From SIG603 sp044432645 (GTDB taxonomy: Bacteria; Bacillota; Clostridia; Oscillospirales; Acutalibacteraceae), in assembly GCA_044432645.1 (NCBI GenBank), contig JAWXUM010000002.1, positions 1 through 64,000 of the forward strand: 64,000 nt of DNA. Reading direction: 5' to 3'. A model generated the notes under the pieces. It ran no database searches, was not told the DNA's origin, and saw only the letters and a list, made by a program, of their open reading frames with translations. The position numbers were made by a program, and so were the translations under genes. Positions 1-6,865 of the stretch are shown here, one piece after another (within the stretch, counting starts at the first letter, position 1; each line of letters opens with the position of its first letter).

Positions 1-2
1 CG

Positions 3-671
3 CACGATAATCCAAATAACCAATATTTTTCTTGTAGGAATAAAAGGGCAAATAATGGTTTATGTGGAACAACTCACCATATACGAGTTGACACTATAAC
101 AGAACTTGTTAAGAAAAATCTAGGTAATATAGTCCGTTTTGCTTCTGTGTTTGAAAATGAATTTGTAAAGATAGTAGTCGATGAAAAATATAAAGAAATA
201 CAACTAAGACAAAAGAAAAATCAAGAAGCTTTACAAGTTGCTCTTTCAAGAAATAATGAAGTAGATATACTTTATGAAAAATTATTTGAAGAAAAAATAT
301 TAGGTAATTTAACAGAGGATAGATTTAAGAAATTATCTGAAAAATTTGAAGATGAACAAAGTCAACTTAAAATGAAAATTGACAATTTAAAAAAGATAGT
401 TGCTGATGAACTAAATCACGAAATGAACGCAGAAGGCTTTTTAAGTCTAGTTCGTAAATACACAGATATAGAAAAAGTAACTCCAAAAATTTTGCAAGAA
501 TTTATTGATAAAATTGTTGTTCATCATCGAGAAGAAATAGATGGAATTAAAACACAAAAAGTTGAAATCTATTATAAAATGATAGGATACATTGAATTAC
601 CTTTAATTAGTAAAAAAGAGAACGAACAATTGATTAAAATGTTCGGACTAAAAAAAGACCAGATTGCATAA
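3..671 (+). CDS. Large serine recombinase, C-terminal part (5' end outside window)
   Basis: The reading frame is open to the left edge, so the catalytic resolvase domain lies outside the window. What remains is a zinc beta-ribbon remnant (Cys of FSCRN, then GLCGTTHHIR), a long charged coiled coil (about residues 60-140) and a C-terminal DUF4368-like block ending VEIYYKMIGYIELP. This order is typical of Tn916/Tn4451-class conjugative-transposon integrases of the TndX/TnpX type, which excise and integrate elements through a Ser nucleophile. It probably marks the right end of a mobile element. The last 88 coding bases and the downstream hairpin recur at 8499-8656. The C-terminus (QLIKMFGLKKDQIA) is shifted in frame relative to that second copy, so one copy has an indel. 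Confidence 0.85.
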   Translation, partial: HDNPNNQYFSCRNKRANNGLCGTTHHIRVDTITELVKKNLGNIVRFASVFENEFVKIVVDEKYKEIQLRQKKNQEALQVALSRNNEVDILYEKLFEEKILGNLTEDRFKKLSEKFEDEQSQLKMKIDNLKKIVADELNHEMNAEGFLSLVRKYTDIEKVTPKILQEFIDKIVVHHREEIDGIKTQKVEIYYKMIGYIELPLISKKENEQLIKMFGLKKDQIA

Positions 672-742
672 AGCAACCTAGTCTAAAAAGAAGTTTATAA
701 AAAAAGAATAATCACAAGAGTTCAAGCCCCTTATGATTATTC
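584..742. repeat. Direct repeat copy 1 (recombinase 3' end plus hairpin)
   Basis: About 158 bp starting AGGATACATTGAATT and ending GATTATTC that recurs in the same orientation at 8499-8656, with roughly nine bases in ten identical by eye. It covers the recombinase 3' end and the terminator hairpin. The two copies bracket tRNA-Leu through the sulfatase. Confidence 0.9.
699..742 (-). terminator. Rho-independent terminator of tRNA-Leu
   Basis: Arms 706-718 and 730-742 pair over 13 positions with one C-A mismatch. Read on the minus strand the hairpin is followed by seven T. It begins four bases after the tRNA-Leu CCA end. The hairpin belongs to the repeat shared with the recombinase relic at 8.5 kb, so it probably came with the mobile element. 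Confidence 0.75.
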
Positions 743-746
743 GTTA

Positions 747-833
747 TGGTGCTGGTGATCGGACTTGAACCGATACGATGTTTCCACCGAGGGATTTTAA
801 GTCCCTTGCGTCTGCCGATTCCGCCACACCAGC
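747..833 (-). tRNA. tRNA-Leu (anticodon TAA)
   Basis: 87 nt on the minus strand. Acceptor stem GCTGGTG/CACCAGC, discriminator A and encoded CCA, anticodon loop CTTAAAA giving TAA, a long variable arm typical of class II tRNA-Leu, and T-loop GGTTCAAGTCC. It lies downstream of tgt but has its own promoter, and ends four bases before the recombinase-derived hairpin. Confidence 0.97.
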
Positions 834-848
834 GATTGGAACTTGTTT

Positions 849-877
849 ATAATAACACATCTTTTTAAAAAAAGCAA
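849..877 (-). promoter_or_regulatory. Promoter of tRNA-Leu
   Basis: On the minus strand, TTGCTT (877-872), a 17-base spacer and TATTAT (854-849), about 15 bases before the mature tRNA 5' end at 833. Confidence 0.6.
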
Positions 878-895
878 GTGTTTTTTTAAAAAAAA

Positions 896-2026
896 TTAAA
901 TTCTTTTTCCAATCTTATCAATATTTTGATTAAAGAAATCCTCAAAGCTATTTTCATCTAGTGATAGTCTTATTTTTTCCATTAAACTGTTATAAAAATA
1001 TAGATTATGCATTACGGCTAACCTCATACCTAAAATTTCACCAGCTTTAAAAAGGTGATGAATGTACGCTCTTGTGTACTTTTGACAAACTGGACAGTCA
1101 CATGTTTCATCAAGTGGAAATTCGTCTAACTTGTATTTTGCATTTTGGATATTTCTACAACCGTCCATAGTAAAAATATGCCCATGACGTGCATTTCTTG
1201 TTGGCATAACACAGTCGAAGATGTCTACGCCACGTTTCACTGCCTCTAAAATATTAGCTGGCGTTCCAACGCCCATTAAATACCTTATTTTATCTTTTGG
1301 CATATGTGGTTCTACAGCTTCAATTATACGATACATTTCCTGCGCTGTTTCCCCTACTGCTAATCCACCAATCGCATAACCGTCAAGGTCTAGTTTTGCT
1401 ATTTCTTTCATATGCTCTATTCTTAAATCATCATAAGTACTACCTTGATTAATACCAAAAAGCAATTGGGCTTTGTTTAGTGTTTCAGGCAACGCATTTA
1501 GTCTGTCCATTTCCGTTTTACATCTAACAAGCCACCGTAAAGTTCTTTGACATGAAGCTTTTGCATATTCATAAGTAGCTGGATTTTCTACGCACTCATC
1601 AAAAGCCATTGCGATAGTAGAGCCTAAGTTGGACTGAATTTGCATGCTTTCTTCAGGTCCCATAAAAATTTTATGACCATCGATATGAGAGGAAAAAGTT
1701 ACGCCCTCTTCTTTAATATTACGAAGTTTTGAAAGTGAAAACACTTGAAAACCTCCGCTATCTGTTAAAATTGGTCCTCTCCAATTTGTAAATGTATGAA
1801 GTCCACCTAATTTTTTTACAACATCATCTGTTGGTCTTAAATGAAGATGATACGTATTACAAAGCTGAACTTGACATTTTAAATCTACTAAGTCATCTGC
1901 AGATATTCCACCTTTTATAGCTCCAGCTGTAGCTACATTCATAAAAGCAGGTGTTTGAACAGTTCCGTGAGCAGTTTGGAACTCACCACGACGAGCTGTT
2001 CCTTCGTTTTTGATTAGTTTATACAT
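896..2026 (-). CDS. tgt: Queuine tRNA-ribosyltransferase (Tgt)
   Basis: 376 aa, full length for bacterial Tgt. It exchanges the wobble guanine of GUN-anticodon tRNAs for preQ1, the first tRNA-level step of queuosine synthesis. Visible signatures: TDSGGFQVFS with general-acid Asp89, FDCVMPTRNARHG with nucleophilic Asp271, and the zinc site Cys309, Cys311, Cys314 plus His340. It follows queA by 52 bases on the same strand, giving a conserved queA-tgt pair. No preQ1 synthesis or transport genes are in the window, so the precursor source is unknown. Confidence 0.97.
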   Translation of the reverse strand: MYKLIKNEGTARRGEFQTAHGTVQTPAFMNVATAGAIKGGISADDLVDLKCQVQLCNTYHLHLRPTDDVVKKLGGLHTFTNWRGPILTDSGGFQVFSLSKLRNIKEEGVTFSSHIDGHKIFMGPEESMQIQSNLGSTIAMAFDECVENPATYEYAKASCQRTLRWLVRCKTEMDRLNALPETLNKAQLLFGINQGSTYDDLRIEHMKEIAKLDLDGYAIGGLAVGETAQEMYRIIEAVEPHMPKDKIRYLMGVGTPANILEAVKRGVDIFDCVMPTRNARHGHIFTMDGCRNIQNAKYKLDEFPLDETCDCPVCQKYTRAYIHHLFKAGEILGMRLAVMHNLYFYNSLMEKIRLSLDENSFEDFFNQNIDKIGKRI

Positions 2027-2078
2027 TAATTTTAAAAGCCTTTCGTTGTTATTTCATTGTTACAGTTTGGTAAAAATA

Positions 2079-3113
2079 TTACGATATGAACATTGCATCA
2101 CCAAATGAGAAAAATCTGTATTTTTCTTGTACTGCAATTTTATATGCGTCCATTATGTTTTCTCTGCCAGCTAAAGCTGAAACTAACATCATTAAAGTAC
2201 TTTCTGGTAAATGAAAATTAGTTATAAGAGCATCAATACCTTTAAACTTATAACCAGGGTAGATGAAAATACTAGTATCACCCTCGCACTCTTTAAATTC
2301 GCCGTGAAAACTTCCAACAGATTCTATGGTTCTACATGAAGTTGTTCCAACAGCTATAACTCTGCCACCACGTTCTTTTGTTTTATTTATTAAATCCGCT
2401 GTTTCTTTAGACATAAAATAATGCTCAGAATGCATTTTATGGTCTGTTATAATGTCTGCACTTACTGGTCTAAATGTTCCAAGTCCAACGTGTAAAGTCA
2501 CAAAACCTATATCAACACCTTTTTCTTTTATTTTATCTAAAAGCTCTGGTGTAAAATGAAGTCCAGCTGTAGGTGCGGCAGAAGAACCTAATTCTTTTGA
2601 ATACACTGTTTGGTATCTTTCCTTATTTTCAAGTTTTTCGTGAATATAAGGAGGAAGTGGCATTTGACCTATTTTTTCAAGTGCTACATAAAAATTATCA
2701 TCACTGCTAAACTCTAAAACTCTGTTACCATCATCTTTTACATCTATTACAGTTGCTTTTAGAATTCCTTCTCCAAACACAAATTTTGTGCCTACTTTTG
2801 CCCTTTTTCCCGGCTTTGCTAGACATTCCCAAATAGTTTTCTCTTTATTTTCAAGAAGTAAAAATTCGGCTTTAGCACCAGTTTCCTCTTTCACTCCGTA
2901 AATTCTTGCAGGAAGAACTCTAGAATTGTTGAGAATAAGACTGTCGCCTTTTTTAAACATGTCGACAATATCTTTAAATATTTTGTGGTCAATTTCGCCA
3001 GTTGTTTTATTTAGACACAAAAGCCTTGAGGCATCTCTTGGCTCTATTGGTGTTTGAGCTATTAAAGTTTCTGGTAAATCAAAGCTGTAATCTTTTGTAT
3101 GAATAAAATCCAT
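2079..3113 (-). CDS. queA: S-adenosylmethionine:tRNA ribosyltransferase-isomerase (QueA)
   Basis: 344 aa, full length. QueA transfers the ribosyl group of SAM to preQ1-modified tRNA to make epoxyqueuosine, the step after Tgt. Family blocks seen include DFDLPETLIAQ-like SFDLPETLIAQTPIEPRD near the N-terminus, SSAAPTAGLHFT and HVGLGTFRPV mid-protein, and NFHLPESTLMMLVSA near the C-terminus. First gene of the queA-tgt unit, transcribed divergently from the lysine-riboswitch operon across a gap of about 120 bases. A possible minus promoter (TTTACA, 17 bases, TACTAT) lies in that gap. Confidence 0.97.
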   Translation of the reverse strand: MDFIHTKDYSFDLPETLIAQTPIEPRDASRLLCLNKTTGEIDHKIFKDIVDMFKKGDSLILNNSRVLPARIYGVKEETGAKAEFLLLENKEKTIWECLAKPGKRAKVGTKFVFGEGILKATVIDVKDDGNRVLEFSSDDNFYVALEKIGQMPLPPYIHEKLENKERYQTVYSKELGSSAAPTAGLHFTPELLDKIKEKGVDIGFVTLHVGLGTFRPVSADIITDHKMHSEHYFMSKETADLINKTKERGGRVIAVGTTSCRTIESVGSFHGEFKECEGDTSIFIYPGYKFKGIDALITNFHLPESTLMMLVSALAGRENIMDAYKIAVQEKYRFFSFGDAMFIS

Positions 3114-3201
3114 TAAACTTTCCTTTCAGGGTATTATTTAATCTAATATAGTATATGATATCTTATTATCTGTAAATATGCAATATTTTTTAAGAATTTA
3201 T

Positions 3202-3230
3202 TTGACATTATTAACATATTATTGTATTAT
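3202..3230 (+). promoter_or_regulatory. Sigma-A-type promoter of the asd-dap operon
   Basis: TTGACA at 3202-3207, a 17-base spacer and TATTAT at 3225-3230. The predicted start near 3237 coincides with the first bases of the lysine aptamer. Confidence 0.85.
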
Positions 3231-3236
3231 ATACTA

Positions 3237-3461
3237 ATAGATAGAGGTGCAGTTTTTATTAGTAACATATGCAAGGCAACCGTATGCCATTGAACATGTG
3301 TAAAAGGAGCAACTGCCGAAAAAGCTAACGGCGGTAGTTATGCTTTTGGTTGTAGTGGTTAAAAGCCTTGCAACTGTCATCATACAGTGATGGAGTGCTA
3401 TCAGATTATTTTTATAATCTAACTTTGCACACTGATGATGACCGGTTATTATACCGGTCAT
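3237..3461 (+). promoter_or_regulatory. Lysine riboswitch (L box) upstream of asd
   Basis: The conserved blocks of the lysine aptamer occur in order: GATAGAGGTGC, then AGTAAC, GGAGCAACTGCCGAA, and GATGGAGTGCTATC. The expression platform shows two exclusive pairings. ATGACCGGT (3438-3446) pairs with ACCGGTCAT (3453-3461). Aptamer bases GTCATCAT (3376-3383) can instead pair with ATGATGAC (3435-3442), which overlaps the 5' arm of that hairpin. Lysine binding should lock the aptamer helix and free the hairpin, lowering expression. The T-run after the hairpin is weak (TTTCC), so the mode of termination is uncertain. It controls asd, dapA, dapB and probably the ACT protein, all in lysine/diaminopimelate synthesis. 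Confidence 0.9.
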
Positions 3462-3498
3462 TTCCATATTATAAAATGTTTAAAAAGGAATGAAATTA

Positions 3499-4578
3499 AT
3501 GAAAAAGTATAATGTAGGTATTATAGGTTGTACTGGAATGGTAGGGCAAAGATTTGCAGTCCTACTTGAAAATCACCCTTGGTTTAACGTAACAGCACTT
3601 GCTGCAAGTCCACGTTCTGCCGGTAAAAAATATGAAGATGTAGTAAAAAGTCGTTGGGCTATGCCTAGTGATATTCCTTCTAATATGGCCGAAATGGTTA
3701 TAATGGACGCAACTGCTGATATTGAAAAAATCACTTCAATAGTAGACTTTGTATTTTGTGCAGTTGACATGAAAAAAGATGAAATTAAAGCTTTAGAATA
3801 TGCCTATGCTAAAGCTGAATGCCCTGTTGTTTCTAATAACAGCGCTCATAGAGGAACAGAAGATGTACCTATGATAGTTCCTGAAATCAATGCAAATCAT
3901 GTTGAAGTAATTGATGCACAAAGAAAACGTTTAGGCACAAAACGTGGCTTTATCAGTGTTAAGTCTAACTGCTCACTACAAAGCTATGTACCAGCTATTG
4001 AGCCTCTTATGGACTTAGGAGTAACTGACATTTTAGCTTGCACTTATCAAGCAATTAGTGGTGCTGGTAAAACTTTTGAAACAATGCCTGAAATTTTAGA
4101 CAATGTTATTCCTTTTATCGGTGGAGAAGAAGAGAAATCTGAAAAAGAGCCACTTAAAATTTGGGGTAAAGTTGTAGATGGGAAAATTATTAATGCAACA
4201 AGTCCAAGAATTACAAGCCAATGTTTTAGAGTACCTGTTACCGACGGTCATACTGCAGCTGTTTTTGTAAAACTTGAAAAACCTATTTCTAAGGAAGAAA
4301 TTATTGAAAGATGGGAAAACTATAAAGGACCTGCACAAGAGTTAGAGCTTCCAAGTGCTCCGAAACAATTTTTACATTATTTTACTGAAGATAATAGACC
4401 TCAACCAAAACTTGATAGAAATATTGAAAATGGGATGTCTGTTTCTATTGGTAGACTTAGAGAAGACAATATGTTCACTTATAAGTTCGCTTGTCTTTCA
4501 CACAATACATTAAGAGGCGCTGCAGGCGGTGCTGTTTTAATGGCAGAATTACTTGCTAAAAAAGGTTATTTTGAATAA
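3499..4578 (+). CDS. asd: Aspartate-semialdehyde dehydrogenase
   Basis: 359 aa from ATG 3499, chosen because AAAAGGA lies about nine bases upstream; an in-frame ATG at 3490 sits too close to that site. It reduces aspartyl phosphate to aspartate semialdehyde, the branch point to lysine, diaminopimelate, threonine and methionine. NADP-binding GCTGMVGQ is at residues 10-17 and the catalytic Cys158 is in KSNCSLQSY. Length and motif spacing fit the archaeal/fungal-like Asd subgroup found in many Clostridia, not the E. coli type. First gene after the lysine riboswitch. Confidence 0.95.
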   Translation: MKKYNVGIIGCTGMVGQRFAVLLENHPWFNVTALAASPRSAGKKYEDVVKSRWAMPSDIPSNMAEMVIMDATADIEKITSIVDFVFCAVDMKKDEIKALEYAYAKAECPVVSNNSAHRGTEDVPMIVPEINANHVEVIDAQRKRLGTKRGFISVKSNCSLQSYVPAIEPLMDLGVTDILACTYQAISGAGKTFETMPEILDNVIPFIGGEEEKSEKEPLKIWGKVVDGKIINATSPRITSQCFRVPVTDGHTAAVFVKLEKPISKEEIIERWENYKGPAQELELPSAPKQFLHYFTEDNRPQPKLDRNIENGMSVSIGRLREDNMFTYKFACLSHNTLRGAAGGAVLMAELLAKKGYFE

Positions 4579-4596
4579 TTAAAAAATGATATAATA

Positions 4597-4654
4597 GGAA
4601 CGAATACGATGCGTTCCCTACAAAACACACTGTAGTGGCGACCTGTGGTCGTCC
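4597..4654. repeat. Intergenic palindromic repeat (GTAGG family)
   Basis: Two adjoining palindromes in the asd-dapA gap: GGAACG...CGTTCC (4597-4617) followed by CCTAC, then GTAGTGGCGACCTGTGGTCG (4632-4651) extended to GTCC. The second resembles the 24-base inverted repeats at 59589 and 59704; the first resembles 28827-28857. Function unknown. Confidence 0.6.
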
Positions 4655-4678
4655 TAAGTAATAACGGAGGGTTTCCAT

Positions 4679-5566
4679 ATGAAAAAGACTATATTCCAAG
4701 GTGCTGGCGTAGCTATCGTTACACCTTTTAACAAAGATTTATCTGTTAATTTCGACCAACTTAAAAATCTTATAGAATTCCAAATAAACTCTGGTACTGA
4801 TGCAATTATCTCTTGTGGCACTACTGGCGAGGCTTCAACACTTAGCGAAAAAGAGCATATTGAAGTGTTAGAATTCACAGCTAAAACTATAGATGGTAGA
4901 ATTCCACTAATAGCAAGTGCTGGCAGTAACGACACAGCTTTTGCTATTGAACTTGCAAAAGAAAGCGAAAAAATTGGTGCTGACGGATTGCTTTTAATCA
5001 CGCCTTATTATAACAAAACATCACAAAAAGGCTTAATTGAAAGCTTTACTAAAATTGCTGATAGCACAAATGTACCTGCTGTTTTGTACAATGTACCGTC
5101 TAGAACAGGTGTTAATATATTGCCTGAAACTTATGCAGTTTTGTCAAAACACAAAAATATTGTTGCTACTAAAGAGGCTAACCACGATATTTCTTCAGTT
5201 GCAAAATCAATGTCACTTTGTGGTGATGACCTAGCTTTTTACTCTGGAGAAGATGACCAAGTTATGCCTATGATGGCTTTAGGTGGCAAAGGTGTAATAT
5301 CTGTTTTCTCTAACATTATGCCAAGTGAGATGAAGGCTTTGTGTGATGCAATGCTTAATAATGATTATGCCAAGGCTAGAAACTTAGTGTTTAAAAATAT
5401 CAAATTAATGAGTGCTTTATTCTCTGATGTTAATCCTATTCCTGTAAAAGAAGCTTTAAGCCTAATGGGATATTGTAACAATACATGTAGACTTCCACTT
5501 ACAACTATGGAAGAAAAGGATGCTTTAAAACTTGCAGAAGTTTTAAAAGAGTATTCTTTGATTTGA
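4679..5566 (+). CDS. dapA: 4-hydroxy-tetrahydrodipicolinate synthase
   Basis: 295 aa, the usual DapA length. It condenses pyruvate with aspartate semialdehyde, the first committed step of the lysine/DAP branch. Visible: CGTTGE (46-51), LYNVPSRTG with Tyr137, and the Schiff-base Lys165 in TKEANHD, in the expected order of the class I aldolase (beta/alpha)8 family. The start at 4679 follows GGAGG. It lies 100 bases after asd, the gap carrying a palindromic repeat, and 21 bases before dapB. Confidence 0.97.
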   Translation: MKKTIFQGAGVAIVTPFNKDLSVNFDQLKNLIEFQINSGTDAIISCGTTGEASTLSEKEHIEVLEFTAKTIDGRIPLIASAGSNDTAFAIELAKESEKIGADGLLLITPYYNKTSQKGLIESFTKIADSTNVPAVLYNVPSRTGVNILPETYAVLSKHKNIVATKEANHDISSVAKSMSLCGDDLAFYSGEDDQVMPMMALGGKGVISVFSNIMPSEMKALCDAMLNNDYAKARNLVFKNIKLMSALFSDVNPIPVKEALSLMGYCNNTCRLPLTTMEEKDALKLAEVLKEYSLI

Positions 5567-5587
5567 TAAATTAAAAGGAAAATTAAA

Positions 5588-6337
5588 ATGACAAGAATAA
5601 TTTTATGTGGCTGTTTAGGTCATATGGGCAAAGTTATCTCATCTTTGGCAAACGCAAACCCTGACTGCGAAATAGTAGCTGGTGTTGATATTTTGACAGC
5701 AAGCGACGAAAAATTTCCTATATACAAAAACATCTTAGATGTTACAGATGAAGCTGATGTTATAATTGACTTCTCTCACCCATCTTTGTTAGATAGCATT
5801 TTAGAATTTGCAAATGGCAAATTGCCAGTTATTTTATGTACTACTGGTTATACAAGCGAACAAGTAGAAAAAATCACTATGGCATCTTTAAATACTGCTA
5901 TTTTTTATTCAAGAAACATGTCACTAGGTATTAATCTATTGATTGAACTTAGCAAAAAAGCTGCTAAAGTTTTAGGAAATACTTTTGATGTTGAAATTAT
6001 CGAAAAACATCATAACAAAAAAATTGATGCACCAAGTGGAACTGCTTTAATGATAGCTGACGGCATTAAAAATGTTAGAGATGATTTAGACACTTACATG
6101 TACGACAGACATTCTCAAAGAAAAGCAAGAGAAACTCGTGAAATTGGCATTCACGCTATACGTGGTGGAACTATAGTAGGCGAGCATGAAGTTGTTTTTG
6201 CTGGAAATCATGAGATTATAAGCATAAGTCACAGCGCACAGTCAAAAGAATTATTTGCAACAGGTGCTATAAACGCAGGAATTTATATGAACGGTAAAAC
6301 TCAAGGACTTTACGACATGAGTGATATGCTTTCTTAA
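5588..6337 (+). CDS. dapB: 4-hydroxy-tetrahydrodipicolinate reductase
   Basis: 249 aa. It reduces the DapA product to tetrahydrodipicolinate with NAD(P)H. The nucleotide-binding loop GCLGHMGK is at residues 8-15 and the substrate-binding/catalytic signature EKHHNKKIDAPSGTA starts at 139. The ribosome site AAAAGGAAAA precedes ATG 5588. No later DAP-pathway gene is in the window. Confidence 0.97.
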   Translation: MTRIILCGCLGHMGKVISSLANANPDCEIVAGVDILTASDEKFPIYKNILDVTDEADVIIDFSHPSLLDSILEFANGKLPVILCTTGYTSEQVEKITMASLNTAIFYSRNMSLGINLLIELSKKAAKVLGNTFDVEIIEKHHNKKIDAPSGTALMIADGIKNVRDDLDTYMYDRHSQRKARETREIGIHAIRGGTIVGEHEVVFAGNHEIISISHSAQSKELFATGAINAGIYMNGKTQGLYDMSDMLS

Positions 6338-6353
6338 AAAAAGGAGTTTAAAA

Positions 6354-6806
6354 ATGGCAACAAAAATTTACACACTTGACAATATTACATTGGTAACATT
6401 ACAGGGTTCGCCAGCAACAGTTGACTTTATAGCAGAAGTATTTGACAGAATATCAAAAAGAAATATTAATATAGATATGATTTCAACTGCGCCTACCCAC
6501 GCAGCTATAACGACTTTGTCTTTCACTATTTCCGATGATGATTTAATAGAAGTTCTCGCTTTAACTTCTGAACTTAAAAAAGATTTAGGAATAAATGCAA
6601 TTGTAAGCTCTGTCAACCATAAAGTTTCTGTTTCTGACACTGCTATGAAAAACACCCCTGGAATGGCTAGCAAATTATTCACAGCATTAAAACATACCGA
6701 TGCCGACATAAGACTTATAACTACTTCTGAGGTCGAAATAAGCCTACTAGTAAGCGAAGCTGATTACGATACCGTTTTAGACGAGATAAACAAAGCTTTT
6801 AACTAA
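6354..6806 (+). CDS. ACT-domain protein resembling the aspartokinase regulatory region
   Basis: 150 aa from ATG 6354, placed well after AAAAGGAG; an upstream in-frame codon at 6321 overlaps dapB and lacks a site. It holds two tandem ACT-like units (roughly residues 1-75 and 76-150) with the hydrophobic patterns of the aspartokinase C-terminus (NITLVTLQGSPATVDFIAEVFDRI and FTALKHTDADIRLITTSEVEISLLV regions), but no kinase domain. Position 17 bases after dapB behind a lysine riboswitch suggests a free-standing lysine/threonine sensor for aspartokinase or another pathway enzyme. The ligand and partner are inference. Confidence 0.75.
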   Translation: MATKIYTLDNITLVTLQGSPATVDFIAEVFDRISKRNINIDMISTAPTHAAITTLSFTISDDDLIEVLALTSELKKDLGINAIVSSVNHKVSVSDTAMKNTPGMASKLFTALKHTDADIRLITTSEVEISLLVSEADYDTVLDEINKAFN

Positions 6807-6810
6807 AATC

Positions 6811-6837
6811 AAAAGAACGGTTTTCCGTTCTTTTTTT
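6811..6837 (+). terminator. Rho-independent terminator of the asd-dap operon
   Basis: Inverted repeat AAGAACGG/CCGTTCTT with a short loop, followed by a T-run to 6837, five bases after the ACT gene. Confidence 0.9.
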
Positions 6838-6865
6838 AGGATTATAAATGAAATGAGGTAATATA

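Noticed and set aside
3234..3467. A 77-residue minus-strand reading frame between queA and asd.
   Set aside because: It is entirely inside the lysine riboswitch and its platform, has no ribosome site and no recognisable protein.
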